Assembly (NCBI GenBank): GCA_023441125.1
Contig: JAEZQV010000032.1
Location: 1 to 5,555 of the forward strand
Origin: Bacillota bacterium
Lineage (GTDB): Bacteria; Bacillota_C; Negativicutes; Sporomusales; Sporomusaceae
Reading direction: 5' to 3'
Length of the DNA stretch: 5,555 nucleotides
Below are positions 1-5,555 of the stretch, piece by piece. A program made the position numbers and the translations under genes. Numbering within the stretch: the first letter of the stretch is position 1; the number at the start of each line of letters is the position of its first letter. The notes under the pieces were generated by a model, which was not told where the DNA came from, ran no database searches, and saw only the letters and a program-made list of their open reading frames with translations.

Positions 1-141
1 CATGCCGATGCCCTGACCCAGGCAATTATGACCGCGGTTACCGCGCAGGCGACGGTTACCGGGAATGTGGCCGCGCAGGCGGACAAGCTGACCAACCTGG
101 CGGTGGAACTACGGCATAGAGTCGCCCGGTTTCAGGTATAA
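1..141 (+). CDS. C-terminal fragment of a probable methyl-accepting chemotaxis protein
   Basis: An open frame enters from the left edge and ends at the TAA at 139-141, giving 46 visible residues. The peptide is Ala/Thr/Val/Gln-rich and helical (TAVTAQATVTGNVAAQADKL), and it ends in LAVELRHRVARFQV. This resembles the end of the cytoplasmic signalling helix of many Bacillota chemoreceptors, where a run of 'ELxxxVxxFxV' closes the protein. Such receptors sense a ligand and control the CheA kinase from the membrane. No membrane segment, HAMP region or signalling hairpin tip can be seen because the gene starts outside the window. The match rests on composition and the terminal pattern only, so another coiled-coil protein is possible. 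It has no operator copy of its own in the window and may be unrelated to the genes that follow. Confidence 0.6.
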   Translation, partial: HADALTQAIMTAVTAQATVTGNVAAQADKLTNLAVELRHRVARFQV

Positions 142-221
142 AGGCAGGTACGGCGACAGTGGCAGGAATAGCAGCTTTTTTGAGCTTGCCAAGGCTTAGT
201 GTCTGGTGCAGGCTTAATAAA

Positions 222-258
222 TGCTATCTATATGTCGACAATCGACATATAGATAGCA
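222..258. promoter_or_regulatory. Operator 1: perfect 17-bp inverted repeat before the dehydrogenase operon
   Basis: The arms TGCTATCTATATGTCGA (222-238) and TCGACATATAGATAGCA (242-258) are exact reverse complements around the spacer CAA. The core TGTCGACAATCGACA (233-247) is identical to the copy at 3758-3772 and nearly identical to two others, which is typical of a GntR-family operator. It lies 95 bases before the dehydrogenase start. I could not find a convincing -35/-10 pair next to it, so whether it overlaps the promoter is unknown. The outer part of the arms (CTATCTATA) is absent from the other copies. The rest of 142-352 shows nothing I can support apart from the ribosome binding site. 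Confidence 0.8.
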
Positions 259-338
259 GCAACCGCACTTTAATAATAAGGAGTTGAGGCCCAGACGCAT
301 GGCAAACAGTGTTGACCGGTTAAAAAAATTACCAAAAC

Positions 339-343
339 GGAGG
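339..343 (+). promoter_or_regulatory. Ribosome binding site deciding the dehydrogenase start
   Basis: GGAGG ends 9 bases before the ATG at 353. The alternative in-frame starts are TTG at 284 and ATG at 299. An AAGGAG at 278-283 directly abuts the TTG and is 15 bases from ATG 299, so neither has good spacing. The protein also begins to look like the family only after 353. Confidence 0.75.
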
Positions 344-352
344 ACTGAAGTT

Positions 353-1585
353 ATGAGCAATCCCTTTGAAACAGCGTTGGACACTTTGCATAATGCCGGC
401 AAATTAGCAGGCATTGATCCCAATGTCGTCAGTTTTTTAAGTCAGGCCAAAGTCGTCACCCAGTACACCATTCCCCTCAAAATGGATGACGGGCGTCTGG
501 AGATCTTTACGGCTTACCGGGTGCAGTACAATGACGCGTTAGGACAATGCAAGAACGGCACCCGGTTTGTTCCCGATTTAGATCTGGATACCGTCAAGGC
601 ACTGGCGTTATGGATGACGGTAAAACATGCGGTTGCCGGCGTACCGGCCGGCGGCAGCAAAGGCGGCGTCAGGGTCGACTCGCGCCGGTTGAGCGAGCGG
701 GAATTAGAGCGTCTGACCCGCGGTTATATGAGAAAAATGCCGCTTAAGGGGGCCTGGGTGGATGTACCCGGCGCCGACATTGGGACAAGTGCCAAGACGC
801 AAGCCTGGATGCTGGATGAATATGAGGAAATAACCGGTGCGCACAGTCCGGCGGCCGTCAATGATAAACCGGCCGAGGTTAACGGCACTCTAGGCAGCAT
901 GGAGGCTACGGGAACAGGCGTTTTTTATGTAACGATGGAAGCCATGAAGGATTTTAGCATACCGAAAGAGGCCAAAGTGGCAGTTCAGGGGTTTGGCAAT
1001 GTCGGCAGAATCGCTGCCAGGCTGCTCTATGAGCATGGCTGCAAAATAGTGGCGGTTGCCGATATTGATGGCGGCATTTATGATGAGACCGGGATAAATA
1101 TTGCCGAATTGGAACAGTGGGCAGACGCCAACGGCTCTGTGGCAGGCTTTGGCCAGCTGCCGGCCCTTGCTGCTGCCGCCGTCCTGACGGTGGACTGCGA
1201 TATCCTGGTGCCGGCTGCCGTGCAAAGTGTGATTCATGCCGCTAATGCCCAAAATGTCAAAGCCAGACTGATTGTAGAAGCCGCCAACGGGCCGGTAACA
1301 CCGGAAGCCGAGAAAATACTGGCTGGCAGGGGAGTCATCATTGTGCCTGATGTGGTGGCCAACTGCGGCAGCGCCATTGTGTGCAGTTTTGAGAGAACAC
1401 AGGGCCTGACCGACTGGTACTGGGATCTGGATACCGTAATGAACCGTCTGCAGGAGCGGATAACCAAAGCGTACCGGGAGACTTACCATACTGCGCAAAC
1501 CAAGACGATTTCCTTGCGCAATGCCGCCTGGGTCAATGCGCTGACCAAGCTGAGCAAAACCATGAAAGCCCGCGGCTGGGTGTAA
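353..1585 (+). CDS. Glu/Leu/Phe/Val dehydrogenase family protein (glutamate dehydrogenase type)
   Basis: This 410-residue cytoplasmic enzyme should carry out NAD(P)-dependent oxidative deamination of an amino acid to a 2-oxo acid plus ammonium, or the reverse. The length is normal for bacterial hexameric glutamate dehydrogenases. The N-terminal substrate domain shows the three expected lysines: K67 in GQCKNGTR, K91 in TVKHAV, and catalytic K103 in PAGGSKGG. The catalytic Asp is D142 in PGADIGT. The C-terminal Rossmann domain has GFGNVG at 213-218 and an acidic residue at the end of the next strand (VADID). Some positions depart from the family: the usual KGGxR is KNGTR, and the Ser that helps bind the glutamate side chain appears to be C344 (NCGSAIVCSFE). 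The retained K67 argues for an acidic side-chain substrate, but glutamate itself is not certain. The stop overlaps the next gene's ribosome binding site, so the two are co-transcribed and probably translationally coupled. Confidence 0.88.
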   Translation: MSNPFETALDTLHNAGKLAGIDPNVVSFLSQAKVVTQYTIPLKMDDGRLEIFTAYRVQYNDALGQCKNGTRFVPDLDLDTVKALALWMTVKHAVAGVPAGGSKGGVRVDSRRLSERELERLTRGYMRKMPLKGAWVDVPGADIGTSAKTQAWMLDEYEEITGAHSPAAVNDKPAEVNGTLGSMEATGTGVFYVTMEAMKDFSIPKEAKVAVQGFGNVGRIAARLLYEHGCKIVAVADIDGGIYDETGINIAELEQWADANGSVAGFGQLPALAAAAVLTVDCDILVPAAVQSVIHAANAQNVKARLIVEAANGPVTPEAEKILAGRGVIIVPDVVANCGSAIVCSFERTQGLTDWYWDLDTVMNRLQERITKAYRETYHTAQTKTISLRNAAWVNALTKLSKTMKARGWV

Positions 1586-1600
1586 AGGAGGCGGTAAAAC

Positions 1601-2770
1601 ATGATTTTTGCAAAAGCCGAGTATGCTGAACGGGTGGACCGGGTCAAGAAAATCATGGCGGCAAGAGGTATTGATCTGCTGGTTGTGACTGACCCGGCCA
1701 ATATGTGCTATCTCTCCGGCTATAATGCCTGGTCATTTTATGTCCATCAAGCGGTCATTGTGGCTATGGATGATGCCATGCCCCGCTTCGTCGGCCGCTA
1801 TATGGACGCCTTCTGCGGCGCCGTTAAAACCACCTGGTTAAGCGGCGATCATGTGCATGCCTACAGTGACGACTATGTTCAAAGTACGCTGAAACATCCG
1901 ATGGATTACCTGGCGCAGCTGATCAACGAAATGGGGTATGGCAGCAAAACGATCGGGGTGGAAAAAGACGCCTATTATTTCACGGCAGCCGCCTGCGAAA
2001 GCCTGCAGCAAGGCTTGCCCCAGGCTAAGCTGGCAGATGCCACTACCCTGGTAAGCTGGACGAAAATCATAAAATCTGACGCCGAGATTGCTCTAATGCG
2101 CAAAGCCGGCAAAATTGTCGAGGCAGCCATGCAGGCGGCATATGACACCATTGGCGTGGGGGTGCGGGAGTGCGATGTGGCGGCCGGCATCATGCAGGCC
2201 CAGGTAAAGGGAACGGCTGAATTTGGCGGCGATTATCCGTCAATCGTACCGTTGATGCCCAGAGGCGAGACTTCCGGGGCACCGCATCTGACCTGGACGG
2301 ATAAACGCTATAACGCCGGTGAGGTGGTATTTATTGAGATCGCCGGCTGCTATGAGCGGTATCATTCGCCCATGTCGCGCACAATCAGTCTTGGCCAGCC
2401 TGCACCGGCAGTTAAAAAGACGGTGGAAATAACCCTGGAAGGCTTGCAGGCCGCCCTGGACACCGTCAAGCCCGGCGTTACCTGCGAGGCGGTGGAGGCC
2501 GCCTGGCGAAAGGTGCTGGCCCAATACGGGTATGCGAAGGAATCACGGATTGGTTATTCCATGGGACTCAACTATCCGCCGGACTGGGGCGAGCATACCG
2601 CCAGCCTGCGCCCGGGTGACCAGACGGTCTTGCAGCCGAATATGACCTTTCACTGCATTCCCGGAATGTATTTTGACAACTTTGGGGTGTCAATAAGCGA
2701 GGCTTTCCGTGTTACTGAAACCGGCTATGAAACTTTTGCCCGGTTTCCCCGGGAACTATATATCAAATAG
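1601..2770 (+). CDS. M24/creatinase-fold hydrolase, ectoine hydrolase (DoeA/EutD)-like, copy 1
   Basis: This is a 389-residue cytoplasmic protein with the two-part architecture of creatinase and aminopeptidase P: an N-terminal domain (about 1-155) and a 'pita-bread' catalytic domain (about 160-389). Blocks I recognise from ectoine hydrolases are TDPANMCYLSGY (30-41), WSFYVHQ (44-50), DDYVQST (90-96), FGGDYP (208-213), EIAGCYERYHSP (246-257), NYPPDWGE (324-331) and LRPGD (336-340). Known DoeA/EutD enzymes open the ectoine ring to N-acetyl-diaminobutyrate. The metal ligands of true M24 peptidases look replaced (E246, P257, Y319, I353 and S366 occupy those positions), so Xaa-Pro peptidase activity is unlikely. 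The start is ATG with AGGAGG 9 bases upstream, and that site overlaps the dehydrogenase stop. It is about 60% identical to the copy at 3789-4958. The true substrate is unproven; a creatinase-like or related amidine hydrolase is the alternative. Confidence 0.82.
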   Translation: MIFAKAEYAERVDRVKKIMAARGIDLLVVTDPANMCYLSGYNAWSFYVHQAVIVAMDDAMPRFVGRYMDAFCGAVKTTWLSGDHVHAYSDDYVQSTLKHPMDYLAQLINEMGYGSKTIGVEKDAYYFTAAACESLQQGLPQAKLADATTLVSWTKIIKSDAEIALMRKAGKIVEAAMQAAYDTIGVGVRECDVAAGIMQAQVKGTAEFGGDYPSIVPLMPRGETSGAPHLTWTDKRYNAGEVVFIEIAGCYERYHSPMSRTISLGQPAPAVKKTVEITLEGLQAALDTVKPGVTCEAVEAAWRKVLAQYGYAKESRIGYSMGLNYPPDWGEHTASLRPGDQTVLQPNMTFHCIPGMYFDNFGVSISEAFRVTETGYETFARFPRELYIK

Positions 2771-2815
2771 ACAGTATATTTTCATAGCTGCAAGCAAGCC
2801 TGCACGGAAATAGTA

Positions 2816-2854
2816 TAAACCCCCGGCAATCGATTTCTATTGCCCGGGGGTTTA
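2816..2854. terminator. Bidirectional intrinsic terminator between convergent genes
   Basis: TAAACCCCCGGCAAT (2816-2830) pairs with ATTGCCCGGGGGTTTA (2839-2854) with one bulged C and an 8-base loop. The GC-rich stem is flanked by A residues on the left and T residues on the right, so it can end transcription from both sides, although the T run is only three bases. It sits 45 bases after the first hydrolase and 34 bases beyond the end of the leftward regulator gene. Confidence 0.85.
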
Positions 2855-2888
2855 GCTGTCAGTAGATCAATATCGTGCTGCGGGAGGA

Positions 2889-3554
2889 TTAGTCTGGCTG
2901 CTGTTTGTTTAAGTATAAGACGATATGCTCACGCAACGCTTTTTTGCACTTTTTGATATCACCGTCTTTCAGGTACTGCAAAATATCCAGATGGTCCTTG
3001 GCGGTTTTGTCAAGGCTGCCTGTCAGCTTGGTGTCAAAAATCATAGCCATACGCAACTGGGAATAAAGGTCGGATAAAATTTTGTATTTGCGATTGCTGC
3101 CTGATTTAAACCATAAATACTCATGGAACAGGGTATCCTTTTCGTTTATCCTGCTGATGCGCTCATTTTCCGGCGTATCTTCTTTGGAAATGGCAATCAT
3201 ATCGCTGATATACTTGTTTAATGTTTCAAAATCCTTAGCGGTGAGCAGCTTTTCATTGATTAACGTTTCAATAACACTGTTTTCCAGCAGCAGACGGATA
3301 TCAAAAATTTCCTTGGCGTCTTCGGCGGTTAATTTAACGACATAATTACCTTTACGGGGAATGGCTTTGATCAGGCCCTGACTGGCCAGTTCCTTGATGC
3401 CTTCCCTTACCGGCGCCCGGCTAATGCCCAACGCAGAGGCCACTTCGGCTTCCGGGACATGATCGCCTTCCTTATATTCGCCAAGTAAGATTTTATTCCG
3501 TATATATTCCACCACAATATTGGACAGACTCTTGTGAGAATAATGATCAGTCAA
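2889..3554 (-). CDS. GntR-family transcriptional regulator, FCD (FadR-like) subfamily
   Basis: This 221-residue DNA-binding protein has an N-terminal winged helix-turn-helix (about 8-75). It includes EAEVASALGISRAPVREGIK, the typical GntR recognition region, and a wing ending in RKGNYVV. An all-helical FCD ligand-binding domain follows (about 80-218). The likely metal-binding set of that domain is visible: D140 and H144 in DTLFH, H188 in DHLDIL, and H210 in REHIV. Such domains usually bind a carboxylic acid, and binding releases DNA. The start is TTG, since the frame closes at a TGA just upstream. GAGG lies 8 bases before it. It converges on the first hydrolase and diverges from the second. 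An operator-like site covers its probable -35 box, suggesting autorepression. I infer that it is the local regulator reading the repeated TGTCGACAAWCGACA sites; the ligand is unknown. Confidence 0.92.
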   Translation of the reverse strand: MTDHYSHKSLSNIVVEYIRNKILLGEYKEGDHVPEAEVASALGISRAPVREGIKELASQGLIKAIPRKGNYVVKLTAEDAKEIFDIRLLLENSVIETLINEKLLTAKDFETLNKYISDMIAISKEDTPENERISRINEKDTLFHEYLWFKSGSNRKYKILSDLYSQLRMAMIFDTKLTGSLDKTAKDHLDILQYLKDGDIKKCKKALREHIVLYLNKQQPD

Positions 3555-3562
3555 TGGAGATA

Positions 3563-3566
3563 CCTC
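3563..3566 (-). promoter_or_regulatory. Ribosome binding site supporting the TTG start of the GntR regulator
   Basis: Read on the complement, GAGG is followed by 8 bases and then TTG. No ATG or GTG lies in frame between this TTG and the upstream stop, so the TTG is the first available start. Confidence 0.6.
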
Positions 3567-3646
3567 GCTTCATACTTAAATAATGTATTTCATAGGCGGC
3601 AAAGCGTAGCCAGGCCAAGCGCTTTACAAATTATTGTATAATTTAT

Positions 3647-3675
3647 ATTGTAGCTGATTACGTGTAGATTGTCGA
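3647..3675 (-). promoter_or_regulatory. Probable promoter of the GntR regulator gene
   Basis: On the complement, TCGACA (-35, 3670-3675, 5 of 6 to consensus) is followed by a 17-base spacer and TACAAT (-10, 3647-3652, 5 of 6). Transcription would start near 3640, leaving a leader of about 85 bases. The -35 box lies inside operator 2. Confidence 0.6.
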
Positions 3676-3677
3676 CT
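3663..3677 (-). promoter_or_regulatory. Operator 2: reverse-oriented copy over the regulator's -35 box
   Basis: Read on the complement the site is AGTCGACAATCTACA, which matches 13 of 15 bases of TGTCGACAATCGACA. It overlaps the proposed -35 box of the regulator promoter. Binding here would block the regulator's own transcription. It is the weakest of the four copies because its outer half is degenerate. Confidence 0.6.
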
Positions 3678-3711
3678 TAAAAATATATTTTTTAGAAAAA
3701 TGAAATTTTTA

Positions 3712-3739
3712 TTGAGCAGTAAGAAGGAGTTTGTATTAT
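3712..3739 (+). promoter_or_regulatory. Candidate promoter of the second hydrolase gene
   Basis: TTGAGC (3712-3717, 4 of 6) and TATTAT (3734-3739, 5 of 6) are separated by 16 bases. Transcription would begin around 3746, about 12 bases before operator 3. The surroundings are AT-rich, so chance matches are possible. Confidence 0.45.
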
Positions 3740-3757
3740 AGTGTAGAAGTGTATTAA

Positions 3758-3772
3758 TGTCGACAATCGACA
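3758..3772. promoter_or_regulatory. Operator 3: exact core copy just before the second hydrolase
   Basis: TGTCGACAATCGACA is identical in all 15 bases to the core of operator 1. It ends directly before the ribosome binding site of the TTG-started gene at 3789 and just downstream of the candidate promoter. A bound repressor here would act as a block to early elongation or initiation. Confidence 0.78.
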
Positions 3773-3773
3773 G

Positions 3774-3780
3774 AAGGGAG
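3774..3780 (+). promoter_or_regulatory. Ribosome binding site supporting the TTG start at 3789
   Basis: AAGGGAG ends 8 bases before TTG at 3789. The first in-frame ATG would fall inside the N-terminal domain (residue 20), removing residues that align with copy 1, so the TTG is preferred. Confidence 0.75.
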
Positions 3781-3788
3781 AGAACGTA

Positions 3789-4958
3789 TTGTTACCTTTT
3801 GAAGTAGCGGAGTTTCAGGCGAGAATCAAAAACACAAAAGAGCGGATGCATGACCAGGGGATTGAAGTACTGCTGGTTACCGACCCGGCCAATATGAATT
3901 ATTTAAGCGGTTATGACGGCTGGTCCTTTTATGTGCATCAATTATTAATTCTGCATCTGGAAGACCCTGAACCCATTTGGGTAGGCCGGGGCCAGGACGC
4001 CAACGGAGCCAAGGTGACCACCTGGCTGAACCGGGATAACATTATCCCCTATACCGATGATTATGTTCAGTCGACCACCAAGCATCCGATGGATTTTGTC
4101 GCCGATATTATTAAGGCCAGAGGCTGGGACAAAAAGTCGATCGGTATGGAGATGGACGCCTACTATTTTACCGGCCAGTGCTACAAGCGTCTGGAAGCCG
4201 GTTTGCCTGACGCCCGGCTCAAAGATGCTACCTGTCTGGTCAGCTGGGTTAGGATTATCAAATCGGCCCAGGAAATTGAATATATCAGAAAAGCCTCCCA
4301 AATTGTGGATAAGGCTATGGAAAAAGCCGTTGACTCCATCCAGGTCGGTGTCAGGGAGTGTGACGTGGCGGCCAATATCTGGCACGCGCTCACTACCGGC
4401 ACGGCGGAGTTTGGCGGGGATTACCCGGCGATTGTACCGCTGATTCCTGCCGGTGAGAAAACCACAACCCCGCATTTGTCCTGGGGTGACGGCAAATATA
4501 AACAAGGCGACCAGGTAAATATCGAGATTGCCGGCTGCTACAAACGCTACCATTCCCCTTTGTCGAGAACGGTAATTCTCGGGACTCCTTCCGCCAGATT
4601 GCAATCACTGGCCGATACCGTTATTGAAGGCATCAATGACGCCCTGGCGGCTGTCAGGCCCGGCGTTACCTGCGAAGAGGTGGAAAAGGCCTGGCGCACT
4701 ACCATTGCTAAAAGCGGGTTTATCAAAGATTCACGCATCGGCTATTCCATGGGTCTCAACTATCCGCCTGACTGGGGCGAGCATACGGCCAGCCTGCGGC
4801 CCGGTGACTTAACGGTGCTGCAGCCCAATATGACCTTTCATATGATCCCCGGTATCTGGCTGGAGGATATCGGCTTTGAAATCAGCCAGACCTTGCGGGT
4901 TACTGAAAATGGCTGCGAGGTTTTTGCCAAGTTTCCCAGAAAGCTGTTCGTAAAATAA
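3789..4958 (+). CDS. M24/creatinase-fold hydrolase, ectoine hydrolase (DoeA/EutD)-like, copy 2
   Basis: This 389-residue paralogue is the same length as the protein at 1601-2770. Counting by hand over residues 91-389, 182 of 299 positions are identical with no gap. Shared blocks include TDPANMNYLSGY (31-42), WSFYVHQ (45-51), DDYVQST (90-96), FGGDYP (208-213), EIAGCYKRYHSP (246-257) and an unbroken identical run from S315 to D340. The canonical M24 metal ligands are replaced at the same places as in copy 1, so a creatinase/ectoine-hydrolase type of chemistry is more likely than peptide cleavage. Compared with copy 1 it carries NGAKVTTW instead of CGAVKTTW near residue 75 and SQTLR instead of SEAFR near 366, possible points of divergence. 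It starts with TTG, has its own operator and candidate promoter, diverges from the regulator gene and precedes the U32-like gene. The substrate is not known. Confidence 0.82.
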   Translation: MLPFEVAEFQARIKNTKERMHDQGIEVLLVTDPANMNYLSGYDGWSFYVHQLLILHLEDPEPIWVGRGQDANGAKVTTWLNRDNIIPYTDDYVQSTTKHPMDFVADIIKARGWDKKSIGMEMDAYYFTGQCYKRLEAGLPDARLKDATCLVSWVRIIKSAQEIEYIRKASQIVDKAMEKAVDSIQVGVRECDVAANIWHALTTGTAEFGGDYPAIVPLIPAGEKTTTPHLSWGDGKYKQGDQVNIEIAGCYKRYHSPLSRTVILGTPSARLQSLADTVIEGINDALAAVRPGVTCEEVEKAWRTTIAKSGFIKDSRIGYSMGLNYPPDWGEHTASLRPGDLTVLQPNMTFHMIPGIWLEDIGFEISQTLRVTENGCEVFAKFPRKLFVK

Positions 4959-5013
4959 GCAGTGGAAGCTTTCGCTGCACCTGCGGCTTTGATGTTGGTA
5001 TGTAATAATTTTT

Positions 5014-5042
5014 TTAACAGCATATTGTCGACAAACGACAAT
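5014..5042 (+). promoter_or_regulatory. Weak candidate promoter of the U32-like gene
   Basis: TTAACA (5014-5019, 5 of 6) and GACAAT (5037-5042, 4 of 6) are separated by 17 bases, and the operator fills the spacer. An alternative -35, TTGATG, lies at 4989-4994. Read-through from the preceding gene is also possible because no clear terminator follows it. Confidence 0.3.
5024..5042. promoter_or_regulatory. Operator 4: palindromic site before the U32-like gene
   Basis: The arms ATTGTCG and CGACAAT pair perfectly around ACAAA. The core TGTCGACAAACGACA (5026-5040) differs from operators 1 and 3 at one base of 15. It lies 25 bases before the start codon at 5068, in the position expected of a repressor site. 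Confidence 0.75.
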
Positions 5043-5067
5043 TAATAAAAACTGGAGGTTAATAAAA

Positions 5068-5555
5068 ATGAGTTTTGAAAAAATGGAAAAGTATTTAGCG
5101 GAAAAAACGGCCTTCTCAATGCGGGATCGCTATGACCTGCCTGCATCCAAGCTGCGGTTTGCGGGCGGGGCCCATGCCCGGATCGAAATATCCGGCATTG
5201 AAAGTCCTTCCAATCTGGAAGCTATGGTGGATGAAGCTCACAAAAGAAACATTACCGTTCACCGGGTTATTGCACTGGTAAAAGGGGCTGCCCTGCTGGA
5301 TTTTGCCGAACTCAAACACTTTGCCGAAATCGGCAGAGACAATAAGCTGGAAATTTTGGTAAACCCGGTTGCCAGCAGAGGCTGGGACAGCGGCCGGCAG
5401 TATGCTACCAAGGAAGGTTATGTTTCCGGCATGCGGCTGCGGGGCCATGATTCTATCTACAATTATCTGCGGGAAATTGACAGATGCCTGCGGGCCGGGA
5501 TCAGAGGCTTCCTGGTGACCGATGAAGGTATGCTGCCCATATTGCACCAGATGCG
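5068..5555 (+). CDS. Partial TIM-barrel-like protein resembling U32 family peptidases
   Basis: The gene starts at ATG 5068 with GGAGGT 8 bases upstream and stays open to the right edge, giving 162 residues of an unfinished protein. The visible part alternates strands and helices as in the first half of a TIM barrel: ARIEISGI (37-44), ITVHRVIAL (62-70), LEILVNP (94-100), VSGMRLRG (119-126) and GIRGFLVTDEG (144-154), with helices between. The opening YDLPASKLRF, the HR after the second strand and the LVTDEG motif resemble, from memory, proteins annotated as U32 family peptidase in anaerobic Bacillota. The diagnostic U32 cysteine/glutamate signature would lie beyond the window, so the family call is tentative and protease activity should not be assumed. 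It follows the second hydrolase by 109 bases and has its own operator copy, so it probably acts in the same pathway. Confidence 0.6.
   Translation, partial: MSFEKMEKYLAEKTAFSMRDRYDLPASKLRFAGGAHARIEISGIESPSNLEAMVDEAHKRNITVHRVIALVKGAALLDFAELKHFAEIGRDNKLEILVNPVASRGWDSGRQYATKEGYVSGMRLRGHDSIYNYLREIDRCLRAGIRGFLVTDEGMLPILHQM

Noticed and set aside
222..258. Inverted repeat read as a terminator for the upstream chemoreceptor gene
   Set aside because: The stem is AT-rich and no T run follows it, and its core recurs as intergenic operator copies elsewhere, so a regulatory site explains it better.
674..680. GTCGAC-containing sequences inside genes (near 675 and 4070) as extra operators
   Set aside because: They share only the six-base core, with no matching second half or symmetry, and lie within coding sequence.
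890..1498. Long open frame on the complement inside the dehydrogenase gene
   Set aside because: It is a shadow of the dehydrogenase frame with no recognisable domain and no ribosome binding site; the forward frame has clear family motifs.
3617..3624. AAGCGCTT as a catabolite-repression (cre) site
   Set aside because: Only the central eight bases match; the flanking bases expected for a CcpA site are mostly wrong on both sides.
3945..4604. Long open frame on the complement inside the second hydrolase, with a similar one in the first
   Set aside because: They mirror conserved hydrolase coding sequence, and the peptides show no independent family features.
4959..4978. Short hairpin right after the second hydrolase as an intrinsic terminator
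   Set aside because: The stem includes two G-T pairs and the T run only begins some 30 bases later, so it does not have terminator form; read-through is possible.

Overview
The window suggests a Bacillota (Firmicutes) genome of intermediate GC, possibly of the Negativicutes/Sporomusa type. The reasons are strong GGAGG-type ribosome binding sites before every gene, two TTG starts, AT-rich intergenic DNA and what looks like a chemoreceptor tail at the left edge. The taxonomic call is an inference from style and gene content, not from a marker gene.

Layout, left to right. (1) Positions 1-141 are the C-terminal end of a probable methyl-accepting chemotaxis protein. (2) Positions 142-352 are intergenic and hold a perfect 17-bp inverted repeat (222-258). 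(3) A rightward two-gene operon follows: a glutamate-dehydrogenase-family amino acid dehydrogenase (353-1585) and an M24/creatinase-fold hydrolase of the ectoine hydrolase (DoeA/EutD) type (1601-2770). (4) A strong bidirectional terminator (2816-2854) separates this operon from a leftward GntR/FCD-family regulator (2889-3554, complement). (5) A 234-base divergent regulatory region (3555-3788) comes next. (6) A second DoeA/EutD-type paralogue runs rightward (3789-4958). (7) A gene for a TIM-barrel-like protein resembling U32 'peptidase' family proteins (5068 onward) runs off the right edge.

The strongest unifying signal is a 15-bp near-palindrome, TGTCGACAAWCGACA. It occurs before the dehydrogenase operon, twice between the regulator and the second hydrolase (one copy in reverse orientation over the regulator's likely -35 box), and before the U32-like gene. 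The simplest reading is that the GntR regulator controls itself and the three flanking transcription units, so this is a compact catabolic regulon.

The substrate is not known from the sequence. Both hydrolases have the sequence features of ectoine hydrolase/creatinase-like enzymes rather than metal-dependent Xaa-Pro aminopeptidases: the usual M24 metal ligands are replaced. No deacetylase (DoeB/EutE) or transaminase is visible in the window. The locus may therefore break down ectoine, or another cyclic amidine or C-N-bonded compound, with the dehydrogenase handling the amino acid released or recycling glutamate. This pathway idea is an inference.
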